The notes: a model not told the origin generated them from the letters alone. A stretch of 64,000 bases of DNA from VRUE01 sp047519745 (GCA_047519745.1 JAPVSJ010000074.1:1-64000), one strand, 5' to 3'. Positions 7,468-15,735 are shown, counted from the first letter of the stretch. A program made the numbers and translations.

Positions 7468-8625
7468 ATGCGCTGGGATGACCTTCAGCTTCTCCACCTG
7501 ATCGACGAGCTCGAGGCGAGCGAGCAGTCCGGATCGCTGGTCACCGGATACGCCTTCATGCAGGCGGCAAGCGATGGACGGGCGGTCGACTGGAACCGAG
7601 ACGGCCGCTCGTTTGTTCGGGAGCTGGTGCTCGCCCGAAACGCTGGGTATCTCGAATGGGTCGATATGACGACGCCGAATGTGGCCCGAGCCGATCCGAC
7701 CACGGATGCGCAGAGATGGCTCCAAGAAATCCGGGACCTCCGCCTGACCCTCTCCGGTCGCGACCGCGCCCGCGGTCGCCTTTTCCAGCGGCCCCTCCCC
7801 GACCCCGAGGAGGACGACGACCGGCCGATCACCGGCATGACGTTGGAGGAGATCGCCCGCCAGATCGGCGACACCTACAGCGGCTCGCAGTTGCCGCGCT
7901 ACCTGGGTGACTCCGGTATTCCGGCGGAGTTCATCCCGGCCGAGGTGACGGGCAGCAAGTGGGCTTATGTCCTGGACGTCTTCGAAGCCCTGCACGACGG
8001 CGGTTCCGCATCGAGACGATCGTTGCGCGAGTTCATCGGCAATTGGCTGGGAGGACGACTCCATGCACCACCTCCGCCGGAGGTGCGGGAGCGGATCACG
8101 GCTCTGCTCGAAGGGCAGGGATGGCACGTCGTCGACGACAAGCTCGTGATCGGCGAGCGAACCGGCGGCATCGCCAGTGCGGTCACCCCGCCCGAGCAGG
8201 ACGCTCGCATCGGCGCGCTTCACTCCGACGTTCGCGAGGTCGCCGACCGCTACCTGGAGAGCGGGCATCCCGAGGTGGCGATCTTCGAGGCCTTCAAGGC
8301 GATCAACAAGCGCGTGAAGGCGATGACCGGTCTCGACCTTGACGGCAGCAAGCTGATGGGCGAGGCCTTCGCGAACACCGACCCGCCGCTCGTACTCGGG
8401 GACCTCGCTACGCAAACCGGCCGGGACATCCAGGCCGGCTTTCGGTTCCTCTTCATGGGCGCGGTGCAGGGCATCCGCAACCCCGACGCGCACGAGCTCT
8501 TCAAGGCACTCGACGCGGAGGAGGCGCTGGAGACGCTGGCCTTCGCGAGCATGCTGATGCGCCGCTTGGACGAGGCAAAAACGCCCCAGCCTCAAGCGGG
8601 CCAAGCGCCAACCGCAACTAGCTGA
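7468..8625 (+). CDS. TIGR02391/Ymh-type HEPN protein, putative abortive-infection RNase
   Basis: A 385-residue cytoplasmic protein. The C-terminal ~130 residues match the TIGR02391 (Ymh) family layout: EVAIFEAFKAINKRVKAMTG, then LVLGDLATQTGRDIQAGFRF, then MGAVQGIRNPDAHE, then LETLAFASMLMRRL. RNPDAH at ~336-341 is an Rx4H motif like the RNase centre of HEPN toxins. The N-terminal ~240 residues are not assigned. ATG 7468 starts the conserved MRWDDLQLL segment; upstream in-frame starts give an implausible extension. Next to another HEPN gene on a defence-like island, it probably acts in abortive infection, an inference from family and context. Confidence 0.7.
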   Translation: MRWDDLQLLHLIDELEASEQSGSLVTGYAFMQAASDGRAVDWNRDGRSFVRELVLARNAGYLEWVDMTTPNVARADPTTDAQRWLQEIRDLRLTLSGRDRARGRLFQRPLPDPEEDDDRPITGMTLEEIARQIGDTYSGSQLPRYLGDSGIPAEFIPAEVTGSKWAYVLDVFEALHDGGSASRRSLREFIGNWLGGRLHAPPPPEVRERITALLEGQGWHVVDDKLVIGERTGGIASAVTPPEQDARIGALHSDVREVADRYLESGHPEVAIFEAFKAINKRVKAMTGLDLDGSKLMGEAFANTDPPLVLGDLATQTGRDIQAGFRFLFMGAVQGIRNPDAHELFKALDAEEALETLAFASMLMRRLDEAKTPQPQAGQAPTATS

Positions 8626-8657
8626 GGTCGACCTGAAAGGTCGGCTGGGTCCATATA

Positions 8658-8685
8658 GGGGGGGGGTTAGGCCGCCAGCTACGGT
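8658..8685 (+). promoter_or_regulatory. G9 tract and leaderless-type -10 before the LA2681-type gene
   Basis: Nine consecutive G residues lie at 8658-8666. TACGGT at 8680-8685 stands 6 nt before the ATG at 8692, the spacing seen at many leaderless starts in this window. The G run sits where a -35 would be, so length changes could alter promoter strength. Confidence 0.4.
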
Positions 8686-8691
8686 CTAGGC

Positions 8692-10293
8692 ATGCAGGTA
8701 AACGACGCCGTCACGACCAAAGCCGCCCACGATGAGGCCCGTCGCCTTCTCAACAGCGGCGACTATCCGGGGGCGATCAGCTTCGCCGAATCCGTGGAGG
8801 GCAACCCCAACGTCGTCGCCCACCTGACGGCCTGGACCTTCTCCGAGGTCGGCGGCGACACCGACAATCTCGAGCTGCTGGAAAAAGGCGCGGCGATGTG
8901 GGCGGAGTTGGCCGAGTCAGACCCGCGCCCGGAGCTGAAATACAACCGGGCGAACACGGCCGAGGCGATCTTCGAGGTCGCGGTGCGCAGCGAGGGCCAC
9001 GTGGCCGCTCTGGAGACCCAGCGCGAGCGGCTTGACCTGGCGCGGCGGCTGTTCTCAGAGATCGGTGACGACGTCAAGGCCGGAGAGGCCACGCGGATCC
9101 AGGCGCTGACGAATCTGGGCAACAGCTACGACCTGCTGGGCCGCGATCTCGACTCGATCCAGGCCTATGACCGGGCAATCGCGATCGACCCGGACTTCGG
9201 CATGGCCCAGGGCAACAAGGGGGTCGCCTTGTTGGGCGTCGCCAACCTTTCCGCCGGGCATACTCCCGCCGTACTCAGGCAGGCGGTCGACGCGTTGGAC
9301 CGAGCCCTCGGCGATCGCGATCGCGTCGATTCGGTCGGAGGAGCGAAAGCGCTGGCGCGCTTTGAGCGCGAGCGCGGCCGGATAACGCGGAAGTCAAACG
9401 GCGCCCACACTCACGAGCACCTGGATGTCGAGGTCTGGAAGGATCCTTACCTGCGCTGGTGCAAAGAGCGAAACCTCTTCCTTCACGTCTCTCCGGAATG
9501 CCTCTCCGAAGACACCAAGCTGCTGGACCCGTTGTTCTTCTCCCACCTGGTCGGGGGCACCGATGAGGGCGGCAGCGACCGCGTCGACGTCCTGGTCGAC
9601 GCCTTCGACGCGATCAAGCAGGACTACGTGGCCGCGCGCTACTCAGCCTGGCTCGTCAGCGCTCCGGAGAGCCCGATCCGCGAGCAGGCGGCCGCGGCGA
9701 GCACCCGCACCGCCTTTCTTGACAGCCTCAGCTACGCCCGATGGGGCGTCCGCACGGGGATGACGATGCAGGCATTCACCGCGGCGACCAACCTGCTGGA
9801 CAAGGTCGCAAGCTTCGTCCATCTCTATTACGGGACCGGCAGGGTCATGGACGTCTACTTCAGTTCCCTGTGGCACGGTCGCGACCGCAAGAAGGCGAAG
9901 ACGATGGATGGCGCCCTCGCCGCCGAGTTGACCAAAGACAACTTCAACCGCGGCCTCCTGGCCCTCTGCGATTTAAGTTGCGATCTGGACCGCCCGACGC
10001 GCCTCAACGACCTGGTCGATCGACGCCACACCGCGACGCATCGCTTCCTGGTGGCGCACGAGTTGAGAGCGGCGAGCGCGCCGGTGGGCGGGCGCTGGCT
10101 GGACCGGGTCGATTGGGAGGAACTGATCGACGGGCTGGTCTGGCAGTTGCAGCTATCGCGCGCCGCACTCGTCTATCTGGCCCGGCTGGTCGAGATCCGC
10201 GAGGCGAGCCTCGACCGAGAGCTCACAAACGGGGACGGGATCCTGGCGCCAATCCCGATCACCCAAGCACGCACTGAACACCCCGAGGTCTGA
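8692..10293 (+). CDS. TPR plus LA2681-type HEPN domain protein
   Basis: A 533-residue protein. TPR-like helices occupy the N-terminal half, clearest at TNLGNSYDLLGRDLDSIQAY and DRAIAIDPDFGMAQGNKGVA (~142-185). The C-terminal half matches LA2681-type HEPN proteins: YLRWCKERNLFLHVSPECL, then DYVAARYSAWL, then LDSLSYARWGVRTGMTMQAF, ending in NDLVDRRHTATHRF. RRHTATHR at ~444-451 is the conserved HEPN RNase-like motif (family knowledge). The likely role is a cytoplasmic RNA-cleaving or growth-arrest effector with a TPR sensor region. The frame starts at an ATG 6 nt after TACGGT. It follows the TIGR02391-type gene on the same strand. Confidence 0.7.
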   Translation: MQVNDAVTTKAAHDEARRLLNSGDYPGAISFAESVEGNPNVVAHLTAWTFSEVGGDTDNLELLEKGAAMWAELAESDPRPELKYNRANTAEAIFEVAVRSEGHVAALETQRERLDLARRLFSEIGDDVKAGEATRIQALTNLGNSYDLLGRDLDSIQAYDRAIAIDPDFGMAQGNKGVALLGVANLSAGHTPAVLRQAVDALDRALGDRDRVDSVGGAKALARFERERGRITRKSNGAHTHEHLDVEVWKDPYLRWCKERNLFLHVSPECLSEDTKLLDPLFFSHLVGGTDEGGSDRVDVLVDAFDAIKQDYVAARYSAWLVSAPESPIREQAAAASTRTAFLDSLSYARWGVRTGMTMQAFTAATNLLDKVASFVHLYYGTGRVMDVYFSSLWHGRDRKKAKTMDGALAAELTKDNFNRGLLALCDLSCDLDRPTRLNDLVDRRHTATHRFLVAHELRAASAPVGGRWLDRVDWEELIDGLVWQLQLSRAALVYLARLVEIREASLDRELTNGDGILAPIPITQARTEHPEV

Positions 10294-10588
10294 CTCCTGC
10301 GACGGCGATCGAGAGTAGGTAGTTGCGCTCTTCTTGGCGGTTCGGCTGCTCGGGCGCCATGCCGGTGACGGTCCCTATAGATGCCGGCCGATTGTCGTGT
10401 CGGTCGCGGGCGGTACGTGGTCGCCGCGGAAGCCGTTGTCCGTTCGGGCGACATGTGGTTCCCGCTCTCTCTAGGTTGGAGGCGCGCCCACGCCTCCAAC
10501 CTAGAGAGAGCGGGAAATGAGGGTGGACTGGCGGTCCACGGGTGGGCCCACAAAAGCTTCCCCCTGCTGAAGAGAACCAACTCGCCGC
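10294..10588. other. Convergent intergenic region with one long hairpin
   Basis: About 295 bases between converging genes. Apart from the 26-bp hairpin at 10459-10516, no gene, RNA or repeat is recognised. Confidence 0.5.
10459..10516. terminator. 26-bp perfect hairpin between convergent genes
   Basis: Arms 10459-10484 and 10491-10516 are perfectly complementary over 26 bp with a 6-nt loop. It lies between the LA2681-type gene (plus) and the coiled-coil nuclease-like gene (minus), a position suited to bidirectional termination. It lacks a U-tract, and a stem this long is unusual for a simple intrinsic terminator. Confidence 0.6.
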
Positions 10589-11497
10589 TCAGGCGTCCCG
10601 CACTACGGCTGAGAGAAACCGAATGGCGCCCTCTACCCGGCCCTTCAGCGCCTGCAACGCTTCTACATCGAGAGCACCGGCATCGCCGTGGGTTCCGTCG
10701 TTGAACACCCGGAACAGCCCCAGCACGTCGTCGACATCGGTGTCGACGAAATCACCCAGGCTCTGGTGGTCGATGGCACTCCGGGCCAACAGGAATCCGA
10801 TCTTGTCGCGGCGGATGACCCGGCCGTCGTCAGTGAGCCGACTCTGCGGCTGCTCGGCACTAACCAGGTCGTCGGGAGCCTTGAGGTCGATGATCCGCGT
10901 CAGGATCTCCCGGGAGCTCGTGCAGAAATGGCGGGCCGCATCGGGGTTGTTGGGATTGATCGAAAAAAGGGCCCCTTGCCAACGATCATCGAGGTCGACG
11001 GAGATCACCCTCAGCTCGTCGGTCAGCACCGTGCTCTCGATCCGAGGCTCGCCTTCGGCTCCGTTGCCCAACAGGATGTTCGCGGTGGCGGCACTGTTGG
11101 CTGCCTCTCCCTCGGCAAGATCGACGAGGGCATCGTCGCGGCCTGACCACTGCTCCTGGTCGGCGGCGATCTCGACTCGCTCGAACGCCCGGTGCAAAGT
11201 GGTGGTCGACCGTTCCACAACCTCGAAACGCGTCGTCACAGGTTGGCTCGCCATACGACTCATCTCGGTCTGAAGACGCTGACGATTGGCCCGTACTTTG
11301 GCGTTGTGAGCTCGGACGTCGCGGTTGTAGCGGTCTACTTCCTGCTTGTTTTTCCTGTTCTGTTGGTCGACGGCCTGGCGCACTTTGTTGTTGTGCTGGC
11401 GAACCTTCGAGTTGTAGGCATCGATTTCTCGGCGTCGTTTCGCTTCTTCCTGTCGGATGATGCTCTGAAACTGTGCTGGGGTCACGCGACGTACCAT
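10589..11497 (-). CDS. Coiled-coil protein with possible pPIWI-associated nuclease-like domain
   Basis: A 302-residue protein. Residues ~10-90 form a long, highly charged coiled coil rich in Asn, Arg and Lys (IRQEEAKRRREIDAYNSKVR and KNKQEVDRYNRDVRAHNAKV). The C-terminal domain has the order RWQGALFSINPNNPDAARHF, SSREILTRIIDLKAPDD, a basic IRRDKIGFLL segment and LFRVFNDGTHGD. This resembles the predicted pPIWI-associating nuclease families, but the match is from memory and catalytic residues are not established. ATG 11497 is preceded by a strong AAGGAG 7 nt upstream. It is divergent from the Rx4H gene at 11625, which may be its partner. Confidence 0.5.
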   Translation of the reverse strand: MVRRVTPAQFQSIIRQEEAKRRREIDAYNSKVRQHNNKVRQAVDQQNRKNKQEVDRYNRDVRAHNAKVRANRQRLQTEMSRMASQPVTTRFEVVERSTTTLHRAFERVEIAADQEQWSGRDDALVDLAEGEAANSAATANILLGNGAEGEPRIESTVLTDELRVISVDLDDRWQGALFSINPNNPDAARHFCTSSREILTRIIDLKAPDDLVSAEQPQSRLTDDGRVIRRDKIGFLLARSAIDHQSLGDFVDTDVDDVLGLFRVFNDGTHGDAGALDVEALQALKGRVEGAIRFLSAVVRDA

Positions 11498-11624
11498 TCC
11501 AAGACTCCTTCTGATCTCGTCCCCGGAGATTAGGAAATCGCTGAGACGCAAGACTTCGAGCCAGTCGGATGATGTCCGCGGGTGACTGCAAACCAGGATG
11601 ACGAGAGGCGGGAAGGATCAGTCG

Positions 11625-12491
11625 ATGACCGAGCAAGTGCCGGAAACGTTCGCCGAGCAGCAGCTCGCCAACGCGCGCTCTGACCCGCGGCTCGGGCGCG
11701 ACGAGAAGGCGATGGTGGCCGACTGGCGCGAGGGAGTCGAGGCGCTCGAGCGGGTTCGCGGCTTCGCGATCTTTTCTATCTCTGAGGTCCATCGATCGCT
11801 TGAGGGCCACGAGGCGAGACCTAGAGGCGATGACCAGCTCGAACAGGTTCTCTGGCAAAGGCGTCAGTTGGCAGCGGCGGAAATCGCCTCGGACTTCGCC
11901 GAATTGAACGCGATGACCCTGGTCGGACTGCTGGGCGCCCTGGACTCGCTCGTCGAGTCGCTGGCCCCGGCAGCGCGCGAGATGCTGGTCGCGGTCGCGC
12001 TCAGCGAGCGCCTGGAGGAACTTCGGCGCGTTCAGCCGGAGATAGTTTCGGCGGTTGCAGATGAGACCGTCGAGGCGGTTCGGAAGGCAGCCATACCTGT
12101 CTTCTTGGAGCAACTCGGCAGAATCGACCGCACGAGAGGGGGTGGCGCCGAGCGCTGGGAAGAAGTTCTGCGCCACGCCCACCTGCAGGCGCCAGCCGAG
12201 CGTCCGATCCCCGCGGATATGGACCTTGCCCTGGTCGAGATCGTCGCCTTGCGGCACATAATCGTCCACAATGCAGCGCGAGTAGACGATCGGGCGCTGG
12301 AGAACGCCCCCTCGCTGCCCTGGGGCGTCGGCCAGCTCGTTCGAATCAAAGGCGATGACTACCGGCGCTACTCCGCGGCGATCCGGACCTTCGGCGACGA
12401 GGTGGTCTGGCGAGTCCTTCGCGGCGTCGGTCTTCCTGCGAGCGACCTCGACCGCTGGCATCAAAACTACGCGATCGACAGCGAGACCTAA
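11625..12491 (+). CDS. Uncharacterised Rx4H (HEPN-like) protein
   Basis: A 288-residue, largely helical cytoplasmic protein that I cannot assign to a named family. The segment LALVEIVALRHIIVHNAARV (~201-220) has the RHIIVH pattern (Arg ~210, His ~215) of HEPN-superfamily proteins, followed by VDDRALENAP. Residues ~40-150 are predicted helices with acidic and hydrophobic alternation. ATG 11625 is favoured by GGAAGGA 7 nt upstream; the ATG at 11598 would add nine residues. It is divergent from the coiled-coil nuclease-like gene and convergent with the CBASS-like operon. A role in defence is inferred from the motif and neighbours. Confidence 0.5.
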   Translation: MTEQVPETFAEQQLANARSDPRLGRDEKAMVADWREGVEALERVRGFAIFSISEVHRSLEGHEARPRGDDQLEQVLWQRRQLAAAEIASDFAELNAMTLVGLLGALDSLVESLAPAAREMLVAVALSERLEELRRVQPEIVSAVADETVEAVRKAAIPVFLEQLGRIDRTRGGGAERWEEVLRHAHLQAPAERPIPADMDLALVEIVALRHIIVHNAARVDDRALENAPSLPWGVGQLVRIKGDDYRRYSAAIRTFGDEVVWRVLRGVGLPASDLDRWHQNYAIDSET

Positions 12492-12520
12492 ACAGAGCTG
12501 GCGGCTGAGGTGCTGGCAGA

Positions 12521-13393
12521 TCAGCGAGCCGGAAAATGCCCGTTGAAGAGTTTGTCGAGGTAGTAGAAGGCCTCACCGGGCTTATCGTTGTTGTCGGCGT
12601 CAAGAGCTTTGCGAGCTCGTGTAGCGGCTCGGGTCAGCTTGGTAAGGGCATCGGTGCGGGTGGAGTCGCTTGAGCAGGCATGGATGCGGCCGGTCGCGCC
12701 ACTGGGGTCGTTCATCGGGGCGAGCTGCTTGGCGACCAGGGTCTCGAGCACTTCGCAGAGGTCCCAGACGTGGATATAGCTGGAGATGCTGCGAACGTGC
12801 TGAGCGCAGCGCATCTCCAAATAGAAGGAGGAGATCGGGACATTGCGGTAGTACTTCCATGCCTTGACCAGGCGGGCAAGGGCCTTGGCGTCTCCCTGGT
12901 GAGGCTTCTTGTTCGCCTTGTTGACGTAGAGGAGATGCTCGCCGGGGGCCGAGTCGATCCAGCCGCCCCCGCCACTCGCGGAGGGCACGTCGTAGACAAA
13001 CTGATCGTCGCCTCCACGGCCGGTGATGAAGCCTGGGATCACCTCCCAGGTCTCGTACCCACCGCCAAATTCGGCGACGACCGCCGGCCGACGGATCTTC
13101 ACCGGGGTACTGGGAAAGCGAGCCTGTAGCGCGTCCTTGACCCAGCCCAGTGCAGTCCATGAACTGCCGGGTCGGTCGGCTCCGAGGCTGACCAGGAGGT
13201 CGACGTCGCTGTAGCCTCGAATGCCGGTGCCGTGACTAAAAGAGCCGGTCTCGCGGAAGCGAGAGACCTGAAGTCGCGATTCGAGGGCACCCTTCACCGA
13301 GGCGCGGTGGGTTGCCCCTGCCTCACGCTGGGCCTTGGTCGGCGTCAATCTCGAGAGGAAGGTGTCGAAGCCTTCGGCGACCGAGCGCGCCAT
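12521..13393 (-). CDS. CD-NTase (SMODS-type nucleotidyltransferase), copy B
   Basis: Predicted synthase of a cyclic or linear oligonucleotide signal, 290 residues. The polymerase-beta-like active site is intact: ETGSFSHGTGIRGYSDVDLL with GS at 50-51, Asp63 and Asp65, and a third acidic residue Glu117 in TWEVIPGF. The LARLVKAWKYYRNVPISSFY helix is typical of SMODS proteins. It is the last gene of a three-gene operon; its ATG overlaps the stop of the S-4TM gene (ATGA), so translation is coupled. It differs clearly from copy A, so it is not a recent duplication. The nucleotide product cannot be predicted. Confidence 0.85.
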   Translation of the reverse strand: MARSVAEGFDTFLSRLTPTKAQREAGATHRASVKGALESRLQVSRFRETGSFSHGTGIRGYSDVDLLVSLGADRPGSSWTALGWVKDALQARFPSTPVKIRRPAVVAEFGGGYETWEVIPGFITGRGGDDQFVYDVPSASGGGGWIDSAPGEHLLYVNKANKKPHQGDAKALARLVKAWKYYRNVPISSFYLEMRCAQHVRSISSYIHVWDLCEVLETLVAKQLAPMNDPSGATGRIHACSSDSTRTDALTKLTRAATRARKALDADNNDKPGEAFYYLDKLFNGHFPAR

Positions 13394-14277
13394 CAGCGGG
13401 CTCCCTTCGGTGCCGCGGCGATCATCTGTTCGGCGCCGAATCGCATGTCGCGCTCGTAGTCATCGCGCACCCGACGATAGAAGCGGTCGGGCACGTCGGG
13501 CTCGTCGCGACGCAAAACGAAGAGCTGGTCCTGAACCTCGCGGATCTCGACCTGCTCTGCGACACCCTTCTTGATCAGATCCTCCAGCTCCTCGTTGATC
13601 TGCTCGCGCCGCGACGCCGCCCAGCGATGCCTGCCGATCAGATCACTGAGATCTAGCGCAGCCGGCAGCGAGGGTAACCCGAGGGTAACCAGGTAGCGGC
13701 CAAGGCTCGCTCCCTCGGCCAGGGCGAAGACGATTCCGAGGGCGCCGAGGACGATCGCGGCAACCACCAGCAGGTGGGAAAAATCGCGATGCTGGCGCCA
13801 AGCCCAGACGGCATTGGCGCGCTGGCAGATGAGAACGCTGATCGGCCACCCCACCTGCTCGTCAACCGGATACCAAGAGTCGCGCTCTGCGGCTAGCTCG
13901 GCATCACCGGCACCGCCGCGGATCTCCTCCGGGGGCAACGGCGGCGCCAGCGCCCGATTCCAATCGATCCCGAGCACGTCGCAATCGAATGCCTCCTGGG
14001 CGCAGACACCTTTCAGCTTGCGCTCGCGCGCAAGCGGTTCGAGACCGAGACGGGTGATGAAGATCCAGGCCCCGGCCCCAGCCCCCACGTAGGGTCCGGC
14101 ATCGGGGTAGGCGAAGAGAGCCACCGGCCCAAGAACGGCAAAGGCGAGTGAGCCCCACCAGCCCGTCTGCATCCAACGCCCGGCGGACCGGTAGAAGGAT
14201 TCCTTGGCGGCCATTCTGTAGCGGTTCTGGTCGTTGCCTTCAGCCGCGGCGATCGCCGCCATGGAGGAATGGGCCAT
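13393..14277 (-). CDS. S-4TM family putative pore-forming effector
   Basis: Inner-membrane effector expected to disrupt the membrane when a nucleotide second messenger binds, causing abortive infection (established idea for S-4TM proteins in CBASS-like systems). The 294-residue protein has the family hallmarks EAFDCDVLGIDWN at 95-107, WYP at 135-137 and ICQRAN at 150-155. Membrane segments are predicted near 36-57, 62-78, 168-188 and 192-213. It is the middle gene of the operon: 3 nt after CD-NTase A and overlapping CD-NTase B, so either or both synthases could supply the ligand. No SAVED, E1/E2 or HORMA/TRIP13 genes are nearby, so it would be a minimal type I-like arrangement. Confidence 0.88.
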   Translation of the reverse strand: MAHSSMAAIAAAEGNDQNRYRMAAKESFYRSAGRWMQTGWWGSLAFAVLGPVALFAYPDAGPYVGAGAGAWIFITRLGLEPLARERKLKGVCAQEAFDCDVLGIDWNRALAPPLPPEEIRGGAGDAELAAERDSWYPVDEQVGWPISVLICQRANAVWAWRQHRDFSHLLVVAAIVLGALGIVFALAEGASLGRYLVTLGLPSLPAALDLSDLIGRHRWAASRREQINEELEDLIKKGVAEQVEIREVQDQLFVLRRDEPDVPDRFYRRVRDDYERDMRFGAEQMIAAAPKGAR

Positions 14278-14280
14278 GAC

Positions 14281-15183
14281 TCAGCCAGCCGGGAACGGAT
14301 CACCGAAGATCTGGCGCCAGCGGGCACGGGCATCTCGAGTTTGTCCAGCTCGCTGGAGACGAAAGGCGTCAAGGGCGCGGTTGTGGGCGAGGTGAAGAGC
14401 GGCGGCTGCTTCCTCGACGCCGCCTCGAGCGAGGCCAGCGACCTGGCCACCGTCAAGGCCGGCGGGATCGAACTGTTTGTAGGCGACTGCGCGCCGGGCA
14501 TGGTCGAAGACGTAGGCCGCGCCCGTTGGGTAGTCGCTGATCCGAACACTGCGCAGGATCGACTCGACCATAAGCTCGAGGTAGAAGGAGCGCAGACGGG
14601 AGCCCGAGTTGCGGTTCCAGGCCTTGATCATCTTGATCAGTGGCACCAGCTTTCCGTCATGGGCGGCGTTGGCTACGGCGATGAAGGTCTCGTGGGTCTT
14701 GGGGTTCGTCTCGATCCAGCGGCGCTCCGCCGGAGAAGGGAGCAGATAGCCACCGCCCTGGCGGTGGAATCCTGGAGCGACCTCGACGACGAAGTCGGTG
14801 AAGCGGATCGTCACCGCCTGGCCGTTGGGGCTGATCGCAGGGGTGCTCGGATAGGTCTCGTGGAGGACCGTACGAACCGTTTCGAGCAACTGCCCCTGAC
14901 CAAGTGGACGGTGATAGTCGGGGTGGAGCACACAGAAGATGTCGACGTCGGCGGCAGTGAGCGGGCCGATCATCGTATGGCGTCGATAGGAGCCGGTTAG
15001 GAAGGTGTCGAGTACATGCAGCCTTCGCGCCAGAGCGCGGCGCACCGCCTGTTGGCGGATGGAGACGGTGCTTTGCTGAAGATCCGTGATCTCCAGTCGC
15101 GAGGCAAAGAGGTCGAAGCTGCCCACGACAGAGAGCTGTAAGCGGAGGCGCTGGCCAGGGCGCCTTGGCAAGGCTGAGTTCAT
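14281..15183 (-). CDS. CD-NTase (SMODS-type nucleotidyltransferase), copy A
   Basis: Second predicted oligonucleotide cyclase and first gene of the operon; 300 residues from ATG 15183. The active site reads LTGSYRRHTMIGPLTAADVD: GS at 64-65, Asp79, Asp81, and the third acidic residue Glu134 in VVEVAPGF. The helix LIKMIKAWNRNSGSRLRSFY parallels the copy B helix. Overall similarity to copy B is limited to these motifs. ATG 15183 was chosen because the 18 residues encoded upstream (from 15237) look non-conserved and overlap the region nearest the tRNA. The operon promoter should lie between 15184 and the tRNA gene. Confidence 0.85.
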   Translation of the reverse strand: MNSALPRRPGQRLRLQLSVVGSFDLFASRLEITDLQQSTVSIRQQAVRRALARRLHVLDTFLTGSYRRHTMIGPLTAADVDIFCVLHPDYHRPLGQGQLLETVRTVLHETYPSTPAISPNGQAVTIRFTDFVVEVAPGFHRQGGGYLLPSPAERRWIETNPKTHETFIAVANAAHDGKLVPLIKMIKAWNRNSGSRLRSFYLELMVESILRSVRISDYPTGAAYVFDHARRAVAYKQFDPAGLDGGQVAGLARGGVEEAAAALHLAHNRALDAFRLQRAGQTRDARARWRQIFGDPFPAG

Positions 15184-15348
15184 TGATCTGGGACGTTTAA
15201 GTAGGGACGTGACTGAGGCGCCCGAGGCGATTCGCATGGAACCTAGACTTTAGGAACGCTGGCGGCGTCGCGACAGACGATTGAACCTGCGGGGCGAGAG
15301 CGTCGACCCGCAGGCAGGGCCCCAAGGAGGCCGTCACAGCAAGCCTCA

Positions 15349-15372
15349 TGTTCCCCACCTATGTTCCTACCC
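15349..15372. repeat. Right subterminal repeat pair of the island
   Basis: TGTTCCCCACC (15349-15359) and TGTTCCTACCC (15362-15372) lie about 45 bp inside the right end and match the pair at 6135-6157 near the left end. Confidence 0.45.
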
Positions 15373-15415
15373 GCAACTGAGGCGTTATTGGGCCGTTTTT
15401 GGCTCTGCAATGCGA

Positions 15416-15488
15416 AGCGGACGACGGGTCTCGAACCCGCGACCTCGAGCTTGGGAAGCTCGCGCTCTACCAGCTGAGCTACGTCCGC
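15416..15488 (-). tRNA. tRNA-Gly(CCC), complete; island attachment site
   Basis: Complete cloverleaf on the minus strand: acceptor GCGGACG pairs with CGTCCGC, the D-arm GCTCAGCTGGTAGAGC, the anticodon stem GAGC/GCTC with loop TTCCCAA (anticodon CCC at 15453-15455), and the T-arm CGGGTTCGAGACCCG. The discriminator base is U, usual for bacterial tRNA-Gly, and CCA is not encoded. Its 3' 50 bases are repeated at 5985-6034. The 3' end points into the island, as expected if integration into the gene rebuilt a working 3' half. Confidence 0.96.
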
Positions 15489-15735
15489 GTACCACCAGCC
15501 TAGACAACCCAGCAAGAGCCCAACAGACAGGCAACTTCGACGAGGCCCCGCACTCTCGCGACCGTGCTTACCTTCACCAGCCAGTGGGTCGCGCCGGCTG
15601 GCTCGATCGACTGAGCTACGGCAGCCGGATCAGCGCGTTGGTGCCCTTTGCTCGCGTTCGCGAATCTACTTGCGAATACCGAGATATTCCTAATATGTTT
15701 GTCTTTCCAGTCGTATTCGATGGGAGGCAATACAG
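15489..15735. other. Intergenic region downstream of the island
   Basis: About 250 bases between the tRNA 5' end and a membrane protein gene. It contains the tRNA promoter region (minus direction) and a segment at ~15600-15627 that resembles a tRNA 5' end and D-arm but has no matching T-arm. The part just before 15736 is AT-richer and carries GGGAGG as a ribosome binding site. Confidence 0.5.

Noticed and set aside
6245..15183. CRISPR array, integrase or transposase within the island
   Set aside because: No regularly spaced repeats and no recombinase or transposase motifs were seen in any frame.
15540..15627. Possible second tRNA or tRNA pseudogene
   Set aside because: The minus strand has a D-arm-like GTAGCTCAG segment and a 6-bp stem, but the loop is too long and there is no T-arm with GTTCGA, so no tRNA is called.
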